From positions 1 through 8,286 of the forward strand of contig JAUJLY010000106.1 of NCBI GenBank assembly GCA_030447145.1: DNA of 8,286 nt, read 5' to 3'. This DNA comes from Thermomicrobiales bacterium (GTDB lineage: Bacteria > Chloroflexota > Chloroflexia > Thermomicrobiales > UBA6265). The translations under genes and the position numbers were made by a program. Below, in pieces: positions 1 through 7,041 of the stretch (position 1 is the first letter of the stretch; every line of letters starts with the position of its first letter). The notes below the pieces were generated by a model. It was not told where the DNA came from. It did no database searches and saw only the letters and a list, made by a program, of their open reading frames with translations.

Positions 1-20
1 CTGATCCGCTTCTTGCTCAT
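1..20 (-). CDS. Possible start of a further operon gene (partial, runs off window)
   Basis: Twelve bases after the stop of the D-2-hydroxyacid dehydrogenase gene, an ATG on the minus strand (bases 20-18) opens a frame reading M-S-K-K-R-I before the window ends. The spacing suits the next gene of the leftward operon, and the basic, hydrophobic start resembles many cytosolic enzymes, but six codons cannot identify a product. No strong ribosome binding site is visible in the short gap. It may equally be chance. Confidence 0.3.
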
Positions 21-32
21 GCTTCGTCGAAC

Positions 33-1163
33 CTACGACACGAGGTGCTTGACGGGTTCACCGTCCAGGACTCGCCGAACGTTGAACCACAACTCTTGTG
101 AATCACGGACCCAGGTCCATGGTCCTTGTGCCGCGGAGTGCGGGGTGAGTGTCACTCGATGTTGTTTGTCTTCATGCAGGGCATGGAGGAGGCTATCGAC
201 TGGCAGTGGTTCTTCGGCATAGACATCCAGGGCAGCAGCCCTGATTTCATCTGACCTCAATGCATGGACCAGCGCCTGTTCGTCGACCAATTTGCCACGA
301 GCAGTGTTGACGAAGAGTGAGGTTGGCTTCATGAGCGAAAACTCTCGAGCACCGATAACGCCTTCGGTCTGCTCGTTGAGCGCCAATTGCACACTGAGCA
401 CGTCTGATTGGTTGAACACGTCGTCCCAGCTGACGAACTCGACGCCGAGACGTTGCTCCAGCTCGGGGAAACGCTCAATGTCCCAATACACCGTTCGCAT
501 GTTGAACGCTTTGGCGATCTGCGCGACTGGTCTGGCGATTTCTCCGAGCCCCAGCAGTCCCAGTGTGAGGTCACTGACAATCCGCACTCCGGGATGATAG
601 GCACCCCATTCGTTCAGGTAGTCACGGCGTACCATGTAGGCGCGCTGATCGGCCAGTCGCTTCAGGTCGAGGAGGATCATTGCCCAGACATGCTCGGCAA
701 CGGCGGAGTAATTGATCAGGGGAGTCGCAGCTACCGGTATCTGTTGTTCTCTCGCCGCGTCGAGCGGGACTCCTCGATAATCGTTACCGAGATGCTGGAT
801 CAAACGGAGCCTGGTTGCCCCATCCAGTGCCCCTGCAGGCAAGTTCTCCTTGTGGAGAATCAAGAAGTCGGTGTTGGCGAGTTCCCTGTCGATTGCGCCG
901 GGGTCCGTCGTATCGACAAGACGCGCATCTACCTCCTGGAACAAGTCGCGGAACCCACGTTGCGACTTCACCGGGTCGTAGAGCCAGACAAGCTCGAACT
1001 CGTGCCCAGATAAAACTTCCTCCAACTGAACAACGCGTGCGCTCGCATTTTGATCCTCAATGGTCAATCGACGCTGAATCCCGCTTGGCCAAGCATCCCA
1101 TGGGCGCATCCCGAGCAAGGTATTGCCGATGTTGTCCCAGACCACGATTTTGAGTTTCTTCAC
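33..1163 (-). CDS. D-isomer-specific 2-hydroxyacid dehydrogenase family protein
   Basis: Predicted cytosolic NAD(P)-dependent oxidoreductase interconverting a 2-hydroxy acid and a 2-keto acid; the substrate is unknown. The 376-residue product shows the family's split architecture: an N-terminal substrate domain that resumes at the C-terminus, around a Rossmann domain at about 150-345. The dinucleotide loop is GLGEIA at 205-210, with Ala where the third Gly normally sits. Asp228 ends the second strand and suggests NAD preference. The catalytic set is present: Arg289 in NTARG, Glu318 in AEEP and His342 in TPHSA. It is longer than the usual 310-340 residues, mostly in the N-terminal 100. The start is a GTG whose last bases overlap the upstream TGA (GTGA), implying translational coupling; no clear Shine-Dalgarno is seen. 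It is the last complete gene of the leftward operon and may act on an acid made by that pathway. Family assignment is firm, substrate is not. Confidence 0.9.
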   Translation of the reverse strand: MKKLKIVVWDNIGNTLLGMRPWDAWPSGIQRRLTIEDQNASARVVQLEEVLSGHEFELVWLYDPVKSQRGFRDLFQEVDARLVDTTDPGAIDRELANTDFLILHKENLPAGALDGATRLRLIQHLGNDYRGVPLDAAREQQIPVAATPLINYSAVAEHVWAMILLDLKRLADQRAYMVRRDYLNEWGAYHPGVRIVSDLTLGLLGLGEIARPVAQIAKAFNMRTVYWDIERFPELEQRLGVEFVSWDDVFNQSDVLSVQLALNEQTEGVIGAREFSLMKPTSLFVNTARGKLVDEQALVHALRSDEIRAAALDVYAEEPLPVDSLLHALHEDKQHRVTLTPHSAAQGPWTWVRDSQELWFNVRRVLDGEPVKHLVS

Positions 1164-2131
1164 CGGGTGCTCGTTCGGGTTGCAAGGTCTTCCTGATAGA
1201 GCTCCGCCCAGGCGCGATGAAACGTTCGCTTGCCGTTGGCGAGAATCGCGCCGCTGGTTTCGTTATCGAGCTGGTTCGGTTTAAGCTCCATCGAGAGAAT
1301 CGGCGTTGACCTCAAACGCGACCGCGCATTTGCCCAGAAGCCGAAGTTCTCGAGTTGCCAGAGATAGTCGACGACTTCAGCCACGTCGTTGCGACCCGCC
1401 GGATGCTCGAAGCGTGGGTGAAAATCGCCGAAGAACGGGCAATCAGGATCATCGATGATGCAGTTGCCGATGTGCGCGTGGATCAGGTGTCTTCCGGCGG
1501 CGGCGATTGCGTGCTCTGCCGTTTCCTTCAGCAGGGGCAAATGGCTGAGATCCACCGTGAGCCCGAAGTTTTCACAAGCAACGGCGTCGGCGAGCGCCGC
1601 AGCCTCAGTGGTTGGACCGATGATTCGTTTCTTTTCCACGTCGCGGTCAAATGGTTCAAGCGTGATGCACAGCCGGCGCTTTATCGATCGGGCATCAGCA
1701 TATGCACATAGTTCTTGGATATCCTCGACCAGCCGCTCCAGCACCGGTCCTCGATGACGAGGCCCTGGATCAGGAGGCGTACCGATCATCGCCAAGGTCG
1801 AATCAAACGAAATAGCCTCTTCGATCAGTACATGTAGTCGCTCACGGGCAGCGTTTCGTCGTTTAGGATCGCCACTCGCGATATCGATGCCGTCAAACAA
1901 CATGGGCAGGATCGGAAGGTAGACAACCTGAAGACCGCTCCAGCTCAGCAGCTGTCGAGCATGTTCACGGACGCCGGGATCACGGACGGGAGCTATTTCC
2001 ACGGCGCCGAAATCCGCATCTTCCACGATCCGCGTCAGCGTTTCCACAATCGGTCCTTCACCGCCGCGGCATTCCGGGAAGGCAAGCGCGTGTACGATGC
2101 CAAGATCCATGGTGCCAGACCAGGTCGTCAT
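1160..2131 (-). CDS. Sugar phosphate isomerase/epimerase-like TIM-barrel protein
   Basis: A 323-residue member of the xylose-isomerase-like TIM-barrel (AP endonuclease family 2) superfamily. These enzymes isomerise, epimerise or dehydrate sugars and keto-sugars using a divalent metal. Candidate metal ligands fall in the expected order at strand ends: Glu159 (TLEPFD), Asp194 and His197 (VDLSHLPLL), His220 (HAHIGNC) and Glu282 (SMELKP). After the HIGNC strand comes a loop rich in Asp, His and Phe (about 225-245) that may shape the active site. The ATG at 2131 overlaps the TGA of the preceding dehydrogenase gene (ATGA) and is preceded by a GGGGGTG tract that can serve as ribosome binding site. 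Met8 is an alternative start. It sits between the Gfo/Idh/MocA dehydrogenase and the 2-hydroxyacid dehydrogenase genes, so it probably handles an intermediate of the same pathway. The exact reaction cannot be assigned. Confidence 0.85.
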   Translation of the reverse strand: MTTWSGTMDLGIVHALAFPECRGGEGPIVETLTRIVEDADFGAVEIAPVRDPGVREHARQLLSWSGLQVVYLPILPMLFDGIDIASGDPKRRNAARERLHVLIEEAISFDSTLAMIGTPPDPGPRHRGPVLERLVEDIQELCAYADARSIKRRLCITLEPFDRDVEKKRIIGPTTEAAALADAVACENFGLTVDLSHLPLLKETAEHAIAAAGRHLIHAHIGNCIIDDPDCPFFGDFHPRFEHPAGRNDVAEVVDYLWQLENFGFWANARSRLRSTPILSMELKPNQLDNETSGAILANGKRTFHRAWAELYQEDLATRTSTR

Positions 2132-3345
2132 GAGACACCCCCACGAGCGGGCAGGTCGAGTTCCGATTGGTACGGTGTGTTGAGGCTGCCGGTCAGTTCC
2201 TTGATAGTCAGAGGCCGACCAAGCCGTTCGGCTTCGAGGAACCCATACGAGATCGCGAGCGAGCGCAAACCGACCTCGCCGTCAACCTCTGGCGCGCGGT
2301 CGTCGATTATCGCGGCAGCAAAGTCGGCATGTTCAATGGCAAGCAGGTTGGCATCGATGTGCTGAAATTCCAACTGATATGAACTCAGGCGGGTTCCGCC
2401 AAACAGCTTGGCCGTGACGTCATCGAGCTGAAAGTCTGGAACGAGCGCAAGTTGCTCCGCCGGCTCAATTCTCAGGTCTTGTCCAGACTGACGGAGTGTC
2501 AACTCAAGCGACCGCCCCGACCGGTCGTGCGGGATCGACAATGTCCCGCCCAGCCCATAGGCGATCCGCGTGAAATGAGACGCACCTCGACCTGCAAGGT
2601 CGATCAGCCAGTTGCCGATGGCCCCGTTCTCGAACTGGGCCACACCAACCGAAAGGTCTTCGGCGTCGACGTCATGGCGGGTGCCCGCATCGTCAACCCG
2701 TTGCTTGTCCACAATGGCATTGAACCCAAACACCTGCTGGATCGGGCCAACGAAGTACTCCATGAGATCGGCATAGTGAATCCCCATGTCGACCACAATG
2801 CCACCAGACCGCCTCCGGTGCCGCCAAGGCGTGATAATGACCTTGCCGCCCAATCCGGAAAATGATTGCGAGAAGAGATGAAGCGGTCCGAGCACATCTG
2901 CGTCGATCAGCGCCCTTGCGAGTCGATTGATCGGATCGCGACGATAGTTCTCGGCGACCGCCAGCTTGCGGTTTGCCCGGTTTGCTGCGTCGATTAAGGA
3001 CGCACCTTGGCCGACGGTCAGCGCGATGGGTTTCTCGACCATGACATGCATTCCAGCCGCCAGGGCCACAATACCAATCGGCGCGTGCAGGTCAGGCGAG
3101 GTGGTCACGATAACCGCATCGGCCTTGTTGGATGCCGCCTGCAATTCCTCGGTCGAGGCGAATACCATTGGCCGCTTGCCCAGAAGGTCCTCGGCGAGAT
3201 TCGCGGCACGCAAGGCATTCTCTGGTATCACATCGCATACCGCGACGAGCTCCCATCGTTGCGCTCCGATCTCCTGAAGCTTGTGAAGGCCGGTAATATG
3301 GCGGCGACCCATTCCCCCGCAGCCCACAAGCGCGAGCGCTAACAT
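2128..3345 (-). CDS. Gfo/Idh/MocA family NAD(P)-dependent oxidoreductase
   Basis: Predicted sugar or cyclitol dehydrogenase of the Gfo/Idh/MocA family, which includes inositol 2-dehydrogenase and glucose-fructose oxidoreductase. From the chosen start the protein has 405 residues. An N-terminal Rossmann fold opens with the nucleotide loop GCGGMG at 8-13, followed by the diagnostic EKP at 104-106 (Lys105 is the usual catalytic lysine). The C-terminal alpha/beta domain carries DMGIHYAD, with Asp186 and His190 matching the usual substrate-binding pair. I chose the ATG at 3345 because the Rossmann strand begins at once (MLALALVGCGG) and AAAGG lies 9 bases upstream. The frame remains open upstream to 3396 but that extension (MIFLYTIGR...) looks non-coding. 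It follows the IolE-like gene by 76 bp and overlaps the next gene by 4 bases. It likely oxidises a hydroxyl of the pathway sugar to a ketone. Substrate unknown. Confidence 0.92.
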   Translation of the reverse strand: MLALALVGCGGMGRRHITGLHKLQEIGAQRWELVAVCDVIPENALRAANLAEDLLGKRPMVFASTEELQAASNKADAVIVTTSPDLHAPIGIVALAAGMHVMVEKPIALTVGQGASLIDAANRANRKLAVAENYRRDPINRLARALIDADVLGPLHLFSQSFSGLGGKVIITPWRHRRRSGGIVVDMGIHYADLMEYFVGPIQQVFGFNAIVDKQRVDDAGTRHDVDAEDLSVGVAQFENGAIGNWLIDLAGRGASHFTRIAYGLGGTLSIPHDRSGRSLELTLRQSGQDLRIEPAEQLALVPDFQLDDVTAKLFGGTRLSSYQLEFQHIDANLLAIEHADFAAAIIDDRAPEVDGEVGLRSLAISYGFLEAERLGRPLTIKELTGSLNTPYQSELDLPARGGVS

Positions 3346-3421
3346 AGATGTTACCTTTCCCGGATCGCAACGACCGATTGTGTAAAGGAAGATCACCGCG
3401 GCGAGTCATCGCCAATCGACG

Positions 3422-4204
3422 TCAACCAATGCCATAGCCGAGTTCAGTCAGGTATCCGGCGTTAATCCGCGCACTTTCCAATGGTGACACATTACTTTGG
3501 CTTTGCTCGACGACGATCCATCCAGCAAACTCCCGTCGAGACAGTTCCGCTAGGATTCCTGGAAAGTCGATATCGATTGTCCCCCGGCCCAGTTCAGCGA
3601 ACTTTCCCTTTCCCCAGTCCTTCAGATGAATGTAGCCAAGGCGGTGCCAGTAGTTGTCGAGCACTATCAGCGGATCCTCACCAACGAGCGCGATATGTGA
3701 TGGATCGAGACAGAGCTTGAGTTCGCTGGTCTGACTCACCAACAGGTCGATCTCATCAGACGTTTCGACCGTGCACGCGACGTGTGGGTGATAGCTGACC
3801 GAGACACCAAGGTCGCGCCCGAATACAGCGAGGTCCTCGCACAATGCCGCCACCTCGGCGTACTCGCTAGTGGTCGGAGGCCGCCACCGTAATCGACCGC
3901 CACCGACGAGCCCGAACGCCTCGGCGCCGATTTCCGCCGCGAAGCGAATCTGGTTCCGAAGCCTGGTTCGTTGCAACTCCGAATCGGGAATCTCAATTCC
4001 GGCAAACGACGTCGCCGGGACTAACCCCTCAAGCGATACGGACAAATGCCCGGGAGTTCCCAAGACATCGAGCGAGTGTCCAAAGAGCTCCACGGCACCC
4101 CAACCGGCTTCGCGGATATCGGTAAACGCTTTCGTGATGTCGCAGGTGGTGCCCCAGTTGATGGTGCTGTATGCGAACCGCAGACGGTGATGCATCTGGC
4201 TCAT
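3422..4204 (-). CDS. IolE-like sugar isomerase / inosose dehydratase family protein
   Basis: A 260-residue TIM-barrel protein of the xylose-isomerase-like superfamily that resembles myo-inosose-2 dehydratase (IolE) and related keto-sugar enzymes. Recognisable pieces in order are GWGAVELFG (34-42), the YHPH strand (138-141) followed by VET, LCLDPSH (164-170), YIHLKDW (191-197), an ELGRGTIDIDF segment (204-214) and GWIVVEQ (228-234). Predicted metal ligands are Glu147, Asp167, His193 and Glu233, with His141 and His170 nearby. The ATG at 4204 is preceded by an AGAGGG ribosome binding site at suitable spacing. It is the first gene of the leftward operon and is transcribed away from the enolase-superfamily gene across the shared 246-bp region. 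A role in dehydrating or epimerising a keto-sugar or inosose made by the neighbouring Gfo/Idh/MocA enzyme is inferred. True inosose dehydratase activity is not proven, since many family members act on other sugars. Confidence 0.85.
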   Translation of the reverse strand: MSQMHHRLRFAYSTINWGTTCDITKAFTDIREAGWGAVELFGHSLDVLGTPGHLSVSLEGLVPATSFAGIEIPDSELQRTRLRNQIRFAAEIGAEAFGLVGGGRLRWRPPTTSEYAEVAALCEDLAVFGRDLGVSVSYHPHVACTVETSDEIDLLVSQTSELKLCLDPSHIALVGEDPLIVLDNYWHRLGYIHLKDWGKGKFAELGRGTIDIDFPGILAELSRREFAGWIVVEQSQSNVSPLESARINAGYLTELGYGIG

Positions 4205-4450
4205 GATTCCCTCTGTCCTTTTTGACCAGACACCGTGATGCCTTCAACGAACCACCATCGAGCGGCGATTTACAGAGTTTGCGTTGTCGTATGATCGGAT
4301 AGGTCGTCGTGAAAAGGAAAGTCCGTAGAGCGAACCCGACCGCCACGTAGCCGCTCCTACATCGATCGGGCAAAGAGTTCGCAACGGAGAGCTGGCTAAG
4401 CTGGATCGATAGCGAAGGCTCCTATCGATCAATCGGGAGTGGAGGTCAAG
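4205..4450. promoter_or_regulatory. Divergent intergenic region with the start-proximal sequences of both operons
   Basis: The 246 bp between the divergent genes must hold the promoters of both transcription units. A TTTACA (4269-4274) followed after 15 bases by TATGAT (4290-4295) is a weak sigma-70-like candidate for rightward transcription. No convincing leftward promoter was recognised. The region also contains an inverted repeat and related partial copies, listed separately. No small ORF here looks coding. Confidence 0.5.
4404..4430. promoter_or_regulatory. Perfect 9-bp inverted repeat, candidate operator or 5'-leader hairpin
   Basis: GATCGATAG (4404-4412) and its exact reverse complement CTATCGATC (4422-4430) are separated by 9 bases. 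Arm centres are 18 bp apart, a geometry that fits a dimeric repressor or activator site spanning roughly two helical turns. It ends 10 bases before the GGAGG ribosome binding site of the rhamnonate dehydratase-like gene, so it could also form an RNA hairpin. Related sequences occur at 4353-4367 (GCTCCTACATCGATC compared with GCTCCTATCGATC at 4418-4430) and at 4293-4302 (GATCGGATAG). The regulator is not in the window. Confidence 0.5.
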
Positions 4451-5608
4451 ATGCGCATTACTCACGTGTCGGTGACACCGGTGCGGGTCGACGAGACGAA
4501 GCCAAAGTCATGGCTGTCAGACTCGCTCGTCGCAAACCCGATGTCAATCTACCCGGAATACAAAGCAAAGCGTTCGTCCTGGACCGCCCACTGGGGACCG
4601 GATCTCCTTGTGCGAATCAGCACTGACGATGGCATTGAGGGTATCGGCTGTACCGTTCCAGCCGGCGCAAGGATCATCATCGAGGAGCACTTCCGGCATC
4701 TATTGGTCGGTCAGGACCCGTTCGACGTCGAAAAACTCTGGGATCAAATGTTCAGATCTTCGTTGCCGTATGGACGCAAGGGATTGCCGATCATGGCAAT
4801 CAGCGGGATCGATATCGCTTTGTGGGACATCATCGGCAAGGCGACTGGACAACCGGTGTGGCGTTTGCTCGGAGGCGCAACGAAAGAAACGATCCCGGTC
4901 TATTCAACAGGGAACGACGTCGCGTTTTACAAAGAGCTTGGTTTTCGGGGGTTCAAACTGGCTATGCCGCATGGTCCTGCCGATGGATGGGACGGCATGC
5001 GAAAGAATGTCCAGCTCATTGAGAAGACGCGCGACATTGCCGGGCCAGATAGCGAGATCATGCTGGACTGCTATATGGCGTGGAACGTTGACTATGCCCT
5101 CCGCATGTCGCGATTGATCGAGCCCTATCGGATTCGCTGGATCGAGGAGTGCCTCCTTCCGGATGACTATGCAGGGTATGCCGAACTCACCGCGAAGTCA
5201 CAGGTTCCGGTCGCAACGGGCGAACACGAGTACACACGCTGGGGCTTCAAGGAACTCATCGCTCGCCGTTGTTGCCATATCCTGCAACCTGATCTCGCCT
5301 GGGTGGGCGGCATCACCGAAGCGAAGAAAATCGCCGCCATGGCATCGGCGTGGGGACTCGACCTGATTCCGCACGGCGGTGGCCTGCATCCCTGGGGGCT
5401 TCACTTCATCTTGGCGACGGCCAACTGCCCGCTTGCCGAGTGGGTGGTGATCGGGAATCCGGGCGAGCCGAACCCGATCCGGCCACTTTATCCCTTTCTC
5501 GACGGGACGCCATTGCCGCAAGACGGGACGATTCGCCCGAGCAACATGCCAGGCATCGGAATTTCCGTGAACGAGGACTTCCTCGCCTCGGGTACAAGAG
5601 GGGAGTAG
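4451..5608 (+). CDS. Enolase superfamily sugar-acid dehydratase, L-rhamnonate dehydratase-like
   Basis: Predicted Mg2+-dependent acid-sugar dehydratase (mandelate racemase/muconate lactonizing enzyme family) that removes water from an aldonate to give a 2-keto-3-deoxy acid. Residues from Met1 at 4451 (385 aa): capping domain 1-115 with the NPMSIY segment (30-35), a barrel beginning near ISGIDIALWD (117-126), and metal ligands Asp206 (MLDCYM), Glu232 (WIEECLL) and Glu258 (ATGEHEY). Asp281 (QPDLAWVGG) and His308 (IPHGGG) form the expected Asp-His catalytic pair. The spacing and wording of the segments YSTG, LDCYM, WIEECL, GEH, QPD.AW.GG, PHG and PGIGISVN match what I recall of E. coli L-rhamnonate dehydratase (RhmD) better than other subgroups. 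ATG 4451 is preferred over an in-frame GTG at 4439 because GGAGG at 4441-4445 precedes it by 5 bases. The lactonase-like gene follows after 4 bases. L-rhamnonate, L-lyxonate, L-mannonate or a similar acid are possible substrates. Confidence 0.88.
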   Translation: MRITHVSVTPVRVDETKPKSWLSDSLVANPMSIYPEYKAKRSSWTAHWGPDLLVRISTDDGIEGIGCTVPAGARIIIEEHFRHLLVGQDPFDVEKLWDQMFRSSLPYGRKGLPIMAISGIDIALWDIIGKATGQPVWRLLGGATKETIPVYSTGNDVAFYKELGFRGFKLAMPHGPADGWDGMRKNVQLIEKTRDIAGPDSEIMLDCYMAWNVDYALRMSRLIEPYRIRWIEECLLPDDYAGYAELTAKSQVPVATGEHEYTRWGFKELIARRCCHILQPDLAWVGGITEAKKIAAMASAWGLDLIPHGGGLHPWGLHFILATANCPLAEWVVIGNPGEPNPIRPLYPFLDGTPLPQDGTIRPSNMPGIGISVNEDFLASGTRGE

Positions 5609-5612
5609 GTGA

Positions 5613-6464
5613 GTGGTAATCATCGACAGTCATTGTCACGCTTGGGAGCTCTGGCCCTATCAGCCACCGGTTCCGGATGACGCGAGCCGAGGCAGAATCG
5701 AACAACTGCTGCACGAAATGGACCAGCATGGCATCGATCAGGCCATGGTGGTCTGTGCCCAGATCGATCGTAACCCGGACAACAACCAATACATCGCCGA
5801 TCAGGCGGTGCGCTATCCGGACCGGATTGCGCAACTGGTCGACGCTGACAGCTATTGGTCATCGACGTATCACGCTCCACAAGCCGCCGATCGACTCGCG
5901 CAGATGGCTGCAGCCTGGCCGATCAAGGGATTTACTCACTATCTCCACAATAACGATTCTGGTGAGTGGCTGCATTGCCCCGATGGCGAGAGATTCTTGC
6001 AGGTCGCCGCAGAGAATCAGCTCATAGCCAGTATCGCCTGCCAGCCCCACCATCAGCCGGTCATTCGAGAAATAGCAAGGCGGTTTCCCTCGGTGCCGTT
6101 CCTTTGTCATCACCTAGCGGGGGTCCGCGCAGAGGAAGGTGTACCTTATCACGGGCTGAAGGAGGTGCTTTCGTCAGCCTCGGTTCCAAACATCTACATC
6201 AAAGTTTCAGGCTTCGCATACTGCTCACAGGTGGAGTGGGATTATCCATACGGTGACACGATGTGGATTTTTCGCACACTCTATGAGCACTTCGGGCCGC
6301 AGCGGATGTGCTGGGGATCCGACTATCCCGTCGTTCGCTTCTTCATGACCTATCGCCAAGCCCTGGAGGTCGTCCGCTCGCACTGTACCTTCATACCAGA
6401 GTCCGACAAAGACGCAATCCTCGGGGGGACCTTGGCCGCATTGCTAGACGGAGTACGCCCCTGA
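5613..6464 (+). CDS. Amidohydrolase family protein, probable sugar lactonase
   Basis: A 283-residue TIM-barrel metal-dependent hydrolase of the amidohydrolase superfamily (the group of lactonases, 2-pyrone-4,6-dicarboxylate hydrolase-like and decarboxylase-like proteins). Seen in sequence: HCH (His7, His9) after the first strand, a conserved-looking IKGF at 104-107, CHH at 165-167 for the next metal histidine, and WGSDYP at 234-239 with the terminal Asp237. There is no signal peptide, so it is cytosolic. It starts at a GTG 4 bases after the dehydratase stop, with a GAGGGGAG ribosome binding site overlapping the end of the upstream gene, so the two are surely co-transcribed. In sugar-oxidation pathways a lactonase of this superfamily hydrolyses the aldonolactone that feeds the dehydratase, which is the inferred role here. 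A decarboxylase-type member cannot be fully excluded from sequence alone. Confidence 0.85.
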   Translation: MVIIDSHCHAWELWPYQPPVPDDASRGRIEQLLHEMDQHGIDQAMVVCAQIDRNPDNNQYIADQAVRYPDRIAQLVDADSYWSSTYHAPQAADRLAQMAAAWPIKGFTHYLHNNDSGEWLHCPDGERFLQVAAENQLIASIACQPHHQPVIREIARRFPSVPFLCHHLAGVRAEEGVPYHGLKEVLSSASVPNIYIKVSGFAYCSQVEWDYPYGDTMWIFRTLYEHFGPQRMCWGSDYPVVRFFMTYRQALEVVRSHCTFIPESDKDAILGGTLAALLDGVRP

Positions 6465-6485
6465 ACTTGCCACGGCACCACCACG

Positions 6486-6499
6486 GCCGTTGAGACGGC
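6486..6499 (+). terminator. Weak hairpin after the lactonase gene
   Basis: A 5-bp GC-rich stem (GCCGT / ACGGC) with a TGAG loop lies 22 bases downstream of the lactonase stop. It is in the right place for a transcription terminator, but it is short and no run of T follows, so it may not be functional as an intrinsic terminator. Confidence 0.25.
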
Positions 6500-6639
6500 G
6501 TTCAAATCCACCGGTTAGGACGTCCTGACTGCCACAATCGAGTGACACCATAAATAGCGTTCCGATTGAGCGAACCTTGAGTATCGAAAGGACGATGAAG
6601 ACAACGCATATTCGAACTGTGCTCCGGAGTCGGTAACAG

Positions 6640-7041
6640 GCCGTACACATGGGCCAGGGATTGGGTATCATTCCCTGGGCGGAGTGCGACGGATGGTGGT
6701 AGTCCACGGGCCGGAGGATGTGGACAGCCAACGCTCCGAACTAGAGCCCGACTCCCCCGATTATTTTGACTGTGGCTCGCAGAATGATCGTTCTGTTGCA
6801 ACCGTCGCTCGCCCCGGCTGCCGACGCATGCGGATCCAGCGCTCCGTTGTGCAGGCTGATGCATTTCCCGAACGATGACGTCGCAGGCGCCGGCCCCCTG
6901 CCAGTGGTGCAAGCAACGCCAGCAGGTCACGCCCGAGCCGCAGTCTAACTCCAGCGGGAGCATCTCCCACGGGATGCCACTCTTACATACGACCAGCTTT
7001 CGGCATGGAACGGGCATGCTCATGACCAAGGCCTCCCACAC
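6640..7041 (-). pseudogene. IS5-family transposase remnant
   Basis: A minus-strand frame read downward from 7041 contains SGIPWEMLPLEL and DCGSGVTCWRCLHHWQ (about 6981-6895), closely resembling the N-terminal helix-turn-helix part of IS5-family transposases, where (T/S)GIPWEMLP...CGSG.TCWRRL.(D/E)W is typical. Further along, ACVGS at about 6831-6817 falls where the first catalytic Asp (I/V-D-S/G-S) is expected, but Asp is now Gly (codon GGC). ARGLPPSVALRPGNDTQSL (6711-6655) recalls the later G.PL....L..GN.HD strand. The intervening DRG.PGSK block is barely recognisable, the N-terminal start is cut by a stop near 7054, and the C-terminal part with the remaining DDE residues is missing. It is a degraded, inactive fragment. 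No terminal inverted repeats were identified. Exact ends are uncertain. Confidence 0.75.

Noticed and set aside
408..1013. Long plus-strand reading frame of 201 codons opposite the 2-hydroxyacid dehydrogenase gene.
   Set aside because: It lies antisense to a gene with clear catalytic motifs, and its translation shows no recognisable domain; it is a shadow of codon bias.
3346..3396. Upstream extension of the Gfo/Idh/MocA protein by 17 residues.
   Set aside because: The Rossmann strand begins directly at the ATG at 3345, which has a ribosome binding site; the extension adds an unrelated sequence and leaves only a 25-base gap to the IolE-like gene.
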